Assembly: GCA_035532115.1 (NCBI GenBank)
Contig: DATKRO010000104.1
Location: 88,226 to 152,225 of the forward strand
Length of the DNA stretch: 64,000 bases
Origin: Acaudatibacter sp035532115
GTDB taxonomy: Bacteria; Pseudomonadota; Alphaproteobacteria; Caulobacterales; Caulobacteraceae
Reading direction: 5' to 3'
A program made the translations under genes and the position numbers. Positions 51,140 to 58,982 of this stretch are shown here, one piece after another. A model generated the notes under the pieces. It did no database searches and was not told the origin of the DNA. It saw nothing but the letters and a program-made list of their open reading frames with translations. Position 1 is the first letter of the stretch. Each line of letters opens with the position of its first letter.

Positions 51140-51484
51140 GGCCAATCTTATCAGAAACCCAAGCGGTAGGGAATAGTTGCAAATGGCGCGTCCCGAAGCG
51201 GGCTGCGCTCTATCTCCGCTGCGCTCCGACCGCCCCCTGGCGGCTCGCCTCGCTCGACCGCCCTTCCTTACCGCGGAAGTTCGCCGAGTGCAGGCGCAGA
51301 GGACGCCGAGGCCGCGCTGCGCGCGGCTGCCAATCATCCAGGCGCCGGCGTCTGGCGAGGGGAGCGCGCCCGATCGGGCGCGCCTTTGCGTTCTCCGCAC
51401 CTGCCCTCAGCGGAGCCCGCGCCAGCGGGCGGCTCTGCGGTTCCTGCGTCCCTGTCCGGTGATGCGCCCGAGTGACGCGCGCCC
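51140..51484. other. Intergenic region with a perfect 20-bp palindrome
   Basis: No gene is supported in this 345-base gap. GCGCGCCCGATCGGGCGCGC at 51364-51383 is a perfect palindrome followed by CTTTG. It lies close to the 3' end of the reductase gene on the other strand and may be a terminator or a protein-binding site. Confidence 0.45.
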
Positions 51485-52297
51485 TCACGTCTCGACGAAG
51501 GCGCGCTCCAGCACGAAGTCGCCGGGGCTGGCGACGGAGCCTTCCTCGTAGCCGCGGCGCAGCAGCAGCGCCTTCAGGTCGGCGAGCACGCTGGGGCCGC
51601 CGCAGAGCATGACGCGGTCGCGCGCCTTGTCGAACTCAGGCAGACCGATGTCGGCGAAGAGCTGGCCGGACTCGATCAGATCGGTGATGCGCCCCTGGTG
51701 CTCGAAGGGCTCGCGGGTGACCGAGGGGTAGTAGATCAGCTTCGGGGCGACGAACTCGCCCAGCAGCTCGTCCTTGGCGAGGTCGTGGGCGAGATAGCGG
51801 CGATAGTTGAGATCGGCGATGCGCCGCACCGTGTGGGTGACGACCACCTTCTCGTAGCGTTCGTAGGTCTGCGGGTCGCGCACCAGCGACAGGAAGGGGG
51901 CGAGCCCGGTGCCGGTGCCCAGCATGTAGAGGTTGCGGCCGGGCCTCAGGCCATCCAGCACCAGGGTGCCGGTGACCTTGCGCCCCACCAGCACCTCGTC
52001 GCCGACCTGGACGTGCTGCAGGCGGCTGGTCAGCGGCCCGTCCTGCACCTTGATCGAATAGAACTCCAGGTGGTCGGCATGGGCGGCGCTGACGATGGAA
52101 TAGGCGCGCAGCAGCGGCTTGCCCTCCACCTCCAGCCCCAGCATCACGAACTGGCCGCTCTCGAAGCGGAAGGCCGGATCGCGGGTGGTGCGCAAGGTGA
52201 AGAGTTCGTCGGTCCAGTGCTGGACATGGGTGACGCGCTCGGTGTTGAAGGCGCCTCTCGCCTTGGCGGGCGCGGCGGCGAGGTTGGTCTCGGTCAT
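51485..52297 (-). CDS. fpr: Ferredoxin--NADP reductase
   Basis: A 270-residue flavoprotein. RAYSIVSAAHADHLEFYSIKV is the FAD-binding RxYS block, LYMLGTGTGLAPFLSLVRD the NADP phosphate site, VVTHTVRRIADLNY and VMLCGGPSVLADLKALL the rest, and it ends VLERAFVET as family members do. The ATG at 52297 has AAGGAG 5 bases upstream. It is the last gene of the sulfate reduction run, so it probably supplies electrons to CysI through ferredoxin. Confidence 0.92.
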   Translation of the reverse strand: MTETNLAAAPAKARGAFNTERVTHVQHWTDELFTLRTTRDPAFRFESGQFVMLGLEVEGKPLLRAYSIVSAAHADHLEFYSIKVQDGPLTSRLQHVQVGDEVLVGRKVTGTLVLDGLRPGRNLYMLGTGTGLAPFLSLVRDPQTYERYEKVVVTHTVRRIADLNYRRYLAHDLAKDELLGEFVAPKLIYYPSVTREPFEHQGRITDLIESGQLFADIGLPEFDKARDRVMLCGGPSVLADLKALLLRRGYEEGSVASPGDFVLERAFVET

Positions 52298-52334
52298 CTG
52301 GCTCCTTGGGGCGGCGGCGGTCCGGGGGTGAAAC

Positions 52335-53081
52335 TCAGATGTCGCCGCCAAGGTCGGGCGCGGCGCCGGGGGCTCGGGCCGTGTGGATGCCGCATTCGCT
52401 CTTCTGCGAGCCCGCCCAGCGCCCGGACCTGAGATCGCCGCCTTCCTCCACCGCGCTCGTGCACGGCCAGCATCCGATGGAGGGATAGCCGAAGCCGACG
52501 AGCGGATGCTCCGGCAGATCGTGGCGCGCCGCATAGGCGTCAAGGTCCGCCTTGGCCCAATTGGCCAGCGGATTGAACTTCAGCCGCCCGTCGGCCTCCT
52601 CGACCACGGCCAGGCGCAGCCGGTCGCCGCCGTGGAAGCGCTTGCGCCCGGTGACCCAGGCGGAGAATCCCTCCAGCGCCAGGTCGAGCGGGATCACCTT
52701 GCGGATGTGGCAGCAGGCGTCGGTGTCGGTCTTCCAGAGCTGGGCGTTGGGATCGCCCACCGCCAGGTCCTCGAACCGGGGCCGAAGATCGCGCACGTCC
52801 TTCAGTCCCAGCCGCTGGGCCAGCTCGAGGCGGTAGTCGAGGGTCTGGCCGAACAGCATGCCGGTGTCGAGGAAGAGCACCGGCAGGTCGGGCTTCAGCT
52901 GGGCCGCCATGTGCAGCAGCACCGCCGATTCGGCCCCGAACGACGAGACCAGCGCCAGCTCCTCGCCATGGAGCTCGATGGCGCTCGCCAGGATCTCGGT
53001 CGGACGGGCGTCGCGCAGCCGCTCGTTGAGGGCCTGGGCGCGCGTCTTCGGGCGGGCGATTTCGCGGAAATCGAGGCTCAT
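52335..53081 (-). CDS. cysH: Assimilatory adenylylsulfate/phosphoadenylylsulfate reductase CysH
   Basis: A 248-residue reductase. It has the P-loop-like SSFGAESAVLLHM, the cluster motifs ACCHIRKVIPL (CC) and IGCWPCTSAV (CxxC), and the catalytic ECGIH near the C-terminus. The four extra Cys indicate a [4Fe-4S] enzyme, which typically reduces APS directly rather than PAPS. Overlaps the DUF934 gene by 4 bases. Confidence 0.94.
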   Translation of the reverse strand: MSLDFREIARPKTRAQALNERLRDARPTEILASAIELHGEELALVSSFGAESAVLLHMAAQLKPDLPVLFLDTGMLFGQTLDYRLELAQRLGLKDVRDLRPRFEDLAVGDPNAQLWKTDTDACCHIRKVIPLDLALEGFSAWVTGRKRFHGGDRLRLAVVEEADGRLKFNPLANWAKADLDAYAARHDLPEHPLVGFGYPSIGCWPCTSAVEEGGDLRSGRWAGSQKSECGIHTARAPGAAPDLGGDI

Positions 53082-53581
53082 GACGCCTGGCGCTCCACGA
53101 AAGCCGGCTCGCGGCCGTCGGCGGCGCGCTGATAGACGTGGCGGAAGCGGAACGCCACGTGGGTCAGGTCCTGCGGGGCGGCGCCGTCGGCCGGTTCGAA
53201 GGCGTCGACGCCGCAGCGGATCATGAACCTCGCCTGCTCGCGCAGCACGTCGCCCACCGCGCGCACCTCGCCCTGGTAGCCGTAGCGCTCGCGCAGGATC
53301 CGCGCCGAGGAATAGGCCTGGCCATGGCGGAACTTGGGAAACACCAGCGCCACCACCGCCAGCTGCGGCAGATCGTCGGCGATGTCCTCGACCGCCTCGT
53401 TCGATTCGATGCGCACCCCGACCTTGCGTCCCTCGGCCAGCAGCCGGCGGCCCTCGGCCTGGAAGCGCTGCAACGAGACGATCACGTCGCCGCGCGGCGT
53501 CGGGGTCTCGTCGGCGACGTTGGTGAAGGGGTCCTCGGCGGCCTCGGCGCGCTGGCCCGTCCACCTAATGAGCGTCGGCAT
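53078..53581 (-). CDS. DUF934 domain protein (sulfite reduction accessory)
   Basis: A 167-residue protein beginning MPTLIRWTGQRAEA. AVVALVFPKFRHGQAYSSARILRERYGYQGEVRAVGDVLREQ and FMIRCGVDAFE are DUF934 hallmarks. The family is almost always found between cysI and cysH in alphaproteobacteria, as here, and is presumed to help sulfite reduction. It overlaps cysI by 17 bases and cysH by 4. Confidence 0.9.
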   Translation of the reverse strand: MPTLIRWTGQRAEAAEDPFTNVADETPTPRGDVIVSLQRFQAEGRRLLAEGRKVGVRIESNEAVEDIADDLPQLAVVALVFPKFRHGQAYSSARILRERYGYQGEVRAVGDVLREQARFMIRCGVDAFEPADGAAPQDLTHVAFRFRHVYQRAADGREPAFVERQAS

Positions 53582-55220
53582 AGACGGCCTCCTTGAAAGG
53601 GGCGAGCCCGGTGCGGCGGAAGGTGTCGATGAACCGCTCCTGGCCCTGGCGTTCACGCAGGTAGACCTCGACCATCTCCTCGACCGCGCCGGCCACCTTG
53701 TCGGCCGGCAGGGCCGGTCCGAGGATCTGGCCCAGCGCCGCGTCGGCCTCGGGCGAGCCGCCGAGCGAGACCTGGTAGAACTCCTCGCCCTTCTTATCGA
53801 CGCCCAGGATGCCGATGGCGCCGACGTGGTGGTGCCCGCAGGCGTTGATGCAGCCGGAGATGCGGACGCCCAGCTCTCCCACCGCCTCGGCCCGCGCCGG
53901 GTCGGCGAACCTGCGGGCGATGGCCTGGGCGATGGGAATGGCGCGGGCGTTGGCCAGAGCGCAGTAGTCGAGCCCCGGGCAGGCGATGATGTCGGTGACG
54001 AGGCCGCGGTTCGGCGTGGCGAGGCCGGCCGCGCCCAGCGCCTTCCAGACCGCGGGCACGTCGTCCAGCTTCACGTGCGGCAGGATGAGGTTCTGGTCGT
54101 AGGAGACCCGCGCCTCGTCGAGCGAGTAGCGTTCGGCCAGGTCCGCCACCGCTTCCATCTGATCGGCGGTGCAGTCGCCGGGCGTCTCGCCAGGCTCCTT
54201 CAGCGACACGTCGACGATGGCGTAGCCGGGGATCTTGTGGGCCTTGACGTTGCGCCGCACGAAGCGGGCGAAGGCGGGATCGGCCTTGGCCGCCTCGAAG
54301 GCGGCGGACCGGGCCGCAAGCCGCGCGAAGCCGCGCGGCGCGAAGGCGGCGCGGATGCGGGCAAGCTCGGTGTCGGGCAGGTCGACGTGGGCCGCATCGC
54401 TCGCCTCCCACTCGGCCTCGACCTCGCGCGCGAAGGCCTCGGCGCCCAGGCTCGCCACCAGCACCTTGATGCGCGCCTTCCAGATGTTGTCGCGCCGGCC
54501 GTGGCGATTGTAGACGCGCAGGATCGCCTGCAGGTACGAGAGCAGGCTCTTGACCGGCAGGTGCTTGCGGATCGTCGCCCCCAGATAGGGCGTGCGCCCG
54601 AGCCCGCCGCCCACCAGCACCTCGAAGCCGAGTTCGCCGTCGTCGCTGCGATGCAGGCGCAGCCCGATGTCGTAGACCTTGGTCGCGGCCCGGTCGGCGG
54701 GCGAGGCGGTCAGCGCGATCTTGAACTTGCGCGGCAGGAAGCTGAACTCGGGATGGAAGGTCGACCACTGCCGGATCGCCTCGGCCCAGATGCGCGGATC
54801 GTCGACTTCGTCGGCGGTGGCGCCGGCGTGCGGGTCGGCGGTGACGTTGCGGATGTCGTTGCCGCTGGTCTGGATGGCGTGCATCCCGACCTGCGCCAGA
54901 TGTTCGAGGATGTCCGGCGCATCCCTCAGCTTGATCCAGTGGAGCTGCAGGTTGGTGCGGGTGGTGAAGTGGCCGTAGCCCTTGTCGTAGGTGCGCACGA
55001 TGAAGGCGAGCTTGCGCAGCTTCTCCGCGTTCAGCGCCCCATAGGGGATGGCGATCCGCAGCATGTAGGCGTGCAGCTGCAGATAGAGGCCGTTCATCAG
55101 CCGGATCGGCTTGAACTGGTCCTCGGTGATCTCGCCGGCGAGGCGCCGCGCGCACTGCTCGCGGAACTCCTGGGTGCGATCGGCCAGCATCTCGGCGTCG
55201 ATGGCGTCGTAGCGGTACAT
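53565..55220 (-). CDS. cysI: Sulfite reductase hemoprotein (siroheme/[4Fe-4S])
   Basis: A 551-residue enzyme that reduces sulfite to sulfide. GHFTTRTNLQLHWIKLRD contains substrate-binding Arg/Lys residues. The siroheme-cluster ligands are in ACPGLDYCALA and SGCINACGHHHVGAIG (C-x5-C and C-x3-C). VGGGLGRTPYLGA and QTSGNDIRNVTAD are also present. The size and spacing fit the ferredoxin- or single-subunit assimilatory type; no flavoprotein CysJ is nearby. Confidence 0.94.
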   Translation of the reverse strand: MYRYDAIDAEMLADRTQEFREQCARRLAGEITEDQFKPIRLMNGLYLQLHAYMLRIAIPYGALNAEKLRKLAFIVRTYDKGYGHFTTRTNLQLHWIKLRDAPDILEHLAQVGMHAIQTSGNDIRNVTADPHAGATADEVDDPRIWAEAIRQWSTFHPEFSFLPRKFKIALTASPADRAATKVYDIGLRLHRSDDGELGFEVLVGGGLGRTPYLGATIRKHLPVKSLLSYLQAILRVYNRHGRRDNIWKARIKVLVASLGAEAFAREVEAEWEASDAAHVDLPDTELARIRAAFAPRGFARLAARSAAFEAAKADPAFARFVRRNVKAHKIPGYAIVDVSLKEPGETPGDCTADQMEAVADLAERYSLDEARVSYDQNLILPHVKLDDVPAVWKALGAAGLATPNRGLVTDIIACPGLDYCALANARAIPIAQAIARRFADPARAEAVGELGVRISGCINACGHHHVGAIGILGVDKKGEEFYQVSLGGSPEADAALGQILGPALPADKVAGAVEEMVEVYLRERQGQERFIDTFRRTGLAPFKEAVYADAH

Positions 55221-55236
55221 CGCGCGCGCCTCCTTC

Positions 55237-55599
55237 CTATTTGCGCCTGATCAGGTCGATGCGGCCCTTGGACCGCGCCGCGCCGTGGGCGTGCAGCAGG
55301 GCCTCGATGGCCTCGCCGCCCTCGGTCTTCTTGCCGTGCTCGGGCTTGTTGGTGGGGCCGAGCGCCCGCACCCGCTCGCGGAACGACAGCGGCGCATGGC
55401 CGGCGTCGGCGGCGATCACCTCGATCAGATAGGGATCGACCACCCGGGTGAGTTCGGTCTTGGCGTGCGCTTCGGCGGCCATGGCGGCGGCCTCGTCCTC
55501 GAACAGCCGCGCCTCGGCGAACCGCTCGACCCAGCCGCCCTCGCGGCCCAGGAACACCGCCTCGCCGTCGTCCAGCCGGTTGCCGGTCAGCGCCTTCAT
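55237..55599 (-). CDS. DUF2849 domain protein
   Basis: A 120-residue protein typical of alphaproteobacterial sulfate assimilation operons. ALTGNRLDDGEAVFLGREGGW, VVDPYLIEVIA and PLSFRERVRALGPTNKPEHGK are the family core. It lies between cobA and cysI, overlapping cobA by 4 bases, and presumably aids siroheme or sulfite reductase function. Confidence 0.88.
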   Translation of the reverse strand: MKALTGNRLDDGEAVFLGREGGWVERFAEARLFEDEAAAMAAEAHAKTELTRVVDPYLIEVIAADAGHAPLSFRERVRALGPTNKPEHGKKTEGGEAIEALLHAHGAARSKGRIDLIRRK

Positions 55600-56597
55600 G
55601 GCCGCCTCCGCGCAACCGTCAGGGTGGCGCGCTCAGGGCCTCCCTCCCCCTCGTGGGGAGGGACAGACCGCAAAGCGGTCAGGGTGGGGGACTGCGGGGC
55701 CGCGCCCAGGCGCCAACCCCGATTCGATCGTTGATGCGGCAGACTCCCCCGCCCGTCCGCCGCTGCGCGGCGGCCACCCTCCCCGTGAAGGGGAGGGAGG
55801 GCAGTCTGCGCCAGCGCCATGGCTTCGCCGACGATGAGCAGCGCCGGGCCGGCGATGCTCTGCGCCGCCTCGGCCAGACCCGCCAGCGTCGTCGCCACCC
55901 GCCGCTCGTCCGCCAGGCTGGCGTTCTCGACGATCAGCGCCGGGGTCGAGCCGGCGCGGCCGGCGCCCATCAGCCGCGCGGCGATCGCCGCGGCGGTGGC
56001 GACGCCCATGTAGATCACCACCGTCTGGTTGGGCCTGGCGAGGCCCGGCCAGTCGAGATCGGGCTCGCCGCCCATCGCCGCATGACCGGTGACGAAGGTG
56101 ACCGCCTGGGCCGCGCCGCGATGCGTCAGGGGCGCGCCGGCCGAGGCGGCGGCCGCCAGGGCGGCGGTGACGCCCGGCACGACATGGCAGGCGACGCCGG
56201 CGGCGCGGCAGGCTTCCAGCTCCTCGCCGCCGCGCCCGAAGATGAAGGGATCGCCGCCCTTCAGCCGCACCACGATCAGGCCCTCGCGGGCGAGGGCCGC
56301 CAGCAGCCGGTTGATCTCGTCCTGGGCGTAGGAATGGCGCGACCGGCGCTTGGCCACGCAGAGCCGCCGGGCCGCAGCGGGCGCAAGCTCGAGGATCGCC
56401 TCGCTGACCAGCCCGTCGTGGACCACGACGTCGGCGCGCTGCAGCGCCTTCAGCGCCTTCAGGGTCAGGAGTTCCGGATCGCCCGGGCCCGCGCCCACCA
56501 GCCAGACCTCGCCGGCGCGCCCGGCGACGCGGCCGGCGCGCGCGCCGTTCAGCGCCACCAGGCGCTTCGGCATCGCTCGTTTCGGGTCAATGGCCAT
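55596..56597 (-). CDS. cobA: Uroporphyrinogen-III C-methyltransferase with repeat-derived tail
   Basis: The methyltransferase makes precorrin-2, precursor of siroheme (for CysI) and B12. Blocks are VWLVGAGPGDPELLTLKALK, VVVHDGLVS, VRLKGGDPFIFGRGGEE, VPGVTAALAAAASAGAPLTHRG, TFVTGHAAMGG and YMGVATA. The normal domain ends around residue 265 (LLIVGEAMALA). The last 65-70 residues (PPLHGEGGRRAAADGRG, LRSVPPHEGEGGPERATL) are encoded by two inverted copies of the two-hairpin repeat, read in frame. No siroheme synthase dehydrogenase/ferrochelatase domain is fused. ATG at 56597; 56573 is an alternative. Confidence 0.93.
   Translation of the reverse strand: MAIDPKRAMPKRLVALNGARAGRVAGRAGEVWLVGAGPGDPELLTLKALKALQRADVVVHDGLVSEAILELAPAAARRLCVAKRRSRHSYAQDEINRLLAALAREGLIVVRLKGGDPFIFGRGGEELEACRAAGVACHVVPGVTAALAAAASAGAPLTHRGAAQAVTFVTGHAAMGGEPDLDWPGLARPNQTVVIYMGVATAAAIAARLMGAGRAGSTPALIVENASLADERRVATTLAGLAEAAQSIAGPALLIVGEAMALAQTALPPLHGEGGRRAAADGRGSLPHQRSNRGWRLGAAPQSPTLTALRSVPPHEGEGGPERATLTVARRRP
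55642..55797. repeat. Inverted pair of two-hairpin repeats inside the 3' end of cobA
   Basis: Copy 1: CCCTCCCC/GGGGAGGG stem (55642-55662), then GACCGC-AAA-GCGGTC (55666-55680). Copy 2, opposite orientation: CCGCCGC-TGC-GCGGCGG (55757-55773), then CCCTCCCC/GGGGAGGG (55777-55797). The outer arms AGGGTGGGGGACTGC and its counterpart also pair. Confidence 0.8.
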
Positions 56598-56616
56598 CCA
56601 GGAAGCTCGGACTCGC

Positions 56617-56674
56617 TTAGTTTCGCTAACAGCGCCCCTAGGCATGACGGGGCGGACCCGGGAGGGTCCGCCCC
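56617..56674. promoter_or_regulatory. Divergent cobA/LysR control region: TTAG-N5-CTAA site and 10-bp hairpin
   Basis: TTAG-TTTCG-CTAA (56617-56629) is an interrupted palindrome of the kind bound by LysR/GcvA-type regulators, placed 20 bases before the cobA start. A perfect 10-bp stem (GGGGCGGACC/GGTCCGCCCC, 6-base loop) follows at 56649-56674. The neighbouring LysR gene is the obvious candidate regulator. Confidence 0.5.
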
Positions 56675-56783
56675 GCTGGCGCCCGCCGGCGAAAGGGCCG
56701 TTGCGCTGGCGGACCGTTGCAAATTGGCGGTCCGGCGCCCATTTCGCAAACGAGGACTTCTGCCGGGGCGTTCAGGAAAACTC

Positions 56784-57731
56784 ATGGAAACTCGCCGGCG
56801 CCTGCCCCCTTTGAACGCGCTGCGCGCCTTCGAGGCCGCGGCCCGGCACCTCAATTTCAGCCGCGCCGCCGACGAGCTGACGGTGACGCCGGGCGCGGTC
56901 TCGCAGCAGATCCAGAATCTCGAGGACTATGTGGGCGCGGCGCTCTTCAAGCGCACCCCCAAAGGCCTTCTGCTCACCGACGCGGCCCAGATGGCGCTGC
57001 CGGCGCTGCGCGAGGCCTTCGACCGGCTGGCCGAGGCCGCCTCCCTGCTCACCGCCGCGGTCGATGGCCGGCGCCTGACCCTGACCGCGGCGCCCTCGTT
57101 CGCCGCCAAATGGCTGGTGCCGCGCCTGAAGGGCTTCGAGGAGGCCTATCCCCACATCGACGTCTGGCTGTCGGCCGACCTCGACATCGTCGACTTCGCC
57201 TCCGGCGAGATCGACCTCGCCATCCGCTACGGAACCGGCCACTATCCGGGCCTGGAGATCACCCGGCTGATGAAGGAGACGGTGATCCCGGTGGCGAGCC
57301 CGGCGCTGGTGGCCGCCAACCCCCTCGCCCAGCCCGCCGATCTGGCCCGCCATACCCTGCTGCACGACGGCTCGCCCGACGCCGACGATTCCTGTCCGGA
57401 CTGGGCGATGTGGCTGGCGGCGCGCGGCGTCAAGGGCATCGACGGCGCGCGCGGGCCGAGGTTCAACCAGTCCAGCCTCGTCATCGAAGCCGCCGTCGGC
57501 GACCGCGGCGTCGCGCTCGCCAAGCGCACCCTGGCCCAGGACGACCTCGACGCCGGCCGGCTGGTCGCGCCGCTGCAGATCGCCACCGCCGTGGATTTCG
57601 CCTATTTCGTCGTGCACCCCAAGGCCAAGGGACGCCTGCCACAGGTGAAAGCCTTCGTCGCCTGGATCAGCGCCGAAGCCGCCGCCCACGAAGCCGCCAT
57701 GGCGATGATCGACAACGGCGCCGGCATCTGA
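56784..57731 (+). CDS. LysR family transcriptional regulator (GcvA type)
   Basis: A 315-residue LysR protein. RRLPPLNALRAFEAAARHLN, SRAADELTVTPGAVSQQI and LEDYVGAALFKRTPKGLLLT make up the winged helix-turn-helix; the effector domain has SADLDIVDFASGEIDLAIRYG, typical of the GcvA subgroup. It is divergent from cobA across a 186-base gap, so it may control sulfate assimilation or itself; not proven. Confidence 0.9.
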   Translation: METRRRLPPLNALRAFEAAARHLNFSRAADELTVTPGAVSQQIQNLEDYVGAALFKRTPKGLLLTDAAQMALPALREAFDRLAEAASLLTAAVDGRRLTLTAAPSFAAKWLVPRLKGFEEAYPHIDVWLSADLDIVDFASGEIDLAIRYGTGHYPGLEITRLMKETVIPVASPALVAANPLAQPADLARHTLLHDGSPDADDSCPDWAMWLAARGVKGIDGARGPRFNQSSLVIEAAVGDRGVALAKRTLAQDDLDAGRLVAPLQIATAVDFAYFVVHPKAKGRLPQVKAFVAWISAEAAAHEAAMAMIDNGAGI

Positions 57732-57861
57732 GGGCGGGGCGCCTATGAAGAACCCTCGCGACCCGAAGTGTACTATGGTTTCGGATCGCGGTGACGGGCT
57801 ACATGACACGAGCCTCGGCATGGCCTCGCCGGCCGAGGTGTCGCCGGACTATTTCATACAC

Positions 57862-58768
57862 CGTCACCGTAATGGCAACGTAATGTAATGGACGTTTTGG
57901 AAGGCTGAATCTGTAATGGATTTCACCAAAATCGCGCCGCCCTACCGCAGCAAGCTCGGGAGCAGCGACACCGAATACGATCTTGAAGTCACCAATTGTC
58001 GTTTCTACGGCGTGATCGCCAAGCCGACGCTGCGCGGCTCAGTAATGAGCCCGCAGGAACTGGATCATCAGCGGTCCAGCTACACAGTAAGCCAACAAGA
58101 AGAACTCCGCTGGCGAACGGGCGAGTGGCAGGGCAAGCCCACCGAGCCGCCACCGGAGTTCACCGACGCGATTGCGCTGACGGTGTTCGGCGAGGTGCGG
58201 CTGACCACGAAGCGCAACATCAACGTCATTGAGGAAGACGGCTCGAACAACCGCTACCGGGGCAAGGTCACCTTGAGCGTGTCGGAGGGCAACCCGAAGC
58301 TCTCCCGGATGCACGCCGTTCCCGCATTCGACATGGATGACGAGAAGGTCGAAGGGTCCTTGAACTTTAACCTCTACACGTCACGGGCGCAGCTTGAGTT
58401 CCTGTTCCACGAGCTAGGCGGTCGTGACGCCGGCCTCGGCTTCCGGCTGGACGTGTGGGGCTTCATGTTCGGCCCGGAACGCTCCTTCGCCACCTTTCGA
58501 CAAACGCAGGACTACTACCTCGAACGCACCGCTATCATTAGCGAGTTCAGCCTCTCCACGCACTTGGGCGAGGAGATCAGAGCCAACGAGCCGAAAGGGG
58601 AGGAACTCGAGCCCTCACCACCACCGCCCCCGCCGCCAGCGCCGGTAGACTACCGGCCCGAGCTGAGGCGGCTGGCGCGCGGGCTCAGTATCCTAATTGC
58701 GGTGAGCGGGCTCACGCTGGCGATCTCCTTCCTGCGCGCCTGCGCGGGGCACTAAGGTTACGGTGACG
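57862..58768. repeat. 11-bp inverted repeats flanking an unrecognised gene
   Basis: CGTCACCGTAA at 57862-57872 and its exact inverse TTACGGTGACG at 58758-58768 bracket the gene at 57916-58755. They may mark an inserted unit, or may be chance. Confidence 0.4.
57916..58755 (+). CDS. Hypothetical tail-anchored protein
   Basis: A 279-residue protein with no family that I recognise. Residues 1-225 look folded and soluble (YDLEVTNCRFYGVIAKPTLR, ALTVFGEVRLTTKRNINVIE, FHELGGRDAGLGFRLDVWGF). A linker of Glu, Ser and nine Pro/Ala residues (SPPPPPPPAPVDYRP) leads to a C-terminal membrane helix (LSILIAVSGLTLAISFL) and a very short tail. That layout predicts a cytoplasmic domain held at the membrane by its C-terminus. 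Base and codon use are visibly less GC-rich than in neighbours, and short inverted repeats flank it, suggesting transfer. Confidence 0.7.
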   Translation: MDFTKIAPPYRSKLGSSDTEYDLEVTNCRFYGVIAKPTLRGSVMSPQELDHQRSSYTVSQQEELRWRTGEWQGKPTEPPPEFTDAIALTVFGEVRLTTKRNINVIEEDGSNNRYRGKVTLSVSEGNPKLSRMHAVPAFDMDDEKVEGSLNFNLYTSRAQLEFLFHELGGRDAGLGFRLDVWGFMFGPERSFATFRQTQDYYLERTAIISEFSLSTHLGEEIRANEPKGEELEPSPPPPPPPAPVDYRPELRRLARGLSILIAVSGLTLAISFLRACAGH

Positions 58769-58982
58769 CTGGCAGAGGCAAAGCTGCTCCAGGCCGCTCG
58801 GGATGTGGCAACAGATTTAGTTCCCCTACCAGTCGAATCGTGAATACCAGATTAAGCCGAGTCTCTACCTTTGCGAGTGTGATCGCCCAATGGTCAAGCT
58901 TCAACTACCATCAGGCCAGAACGGCGATTCCCCACGCGGCGGACGATGATCACCGGGTGGGGCTTAGCGGGCGCCAGGGGAG
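58769..58982. other. Intergenic region, comparatively AT-rich
   Basis: About 210 bases with lower GC than the rest, including GTGAATACCAGATTAAG. No gene, RNA or clear hairpin is supported. Confidence 0.3.

Noticed and set aside
51177..51551. Possible small gene in the gap after the DUF4160 remnant
   Set aside because: Arg/Pro/Ser-rich translation without motif or ribosome binding site, and it overlaps the end of the ferredoxin reductase.
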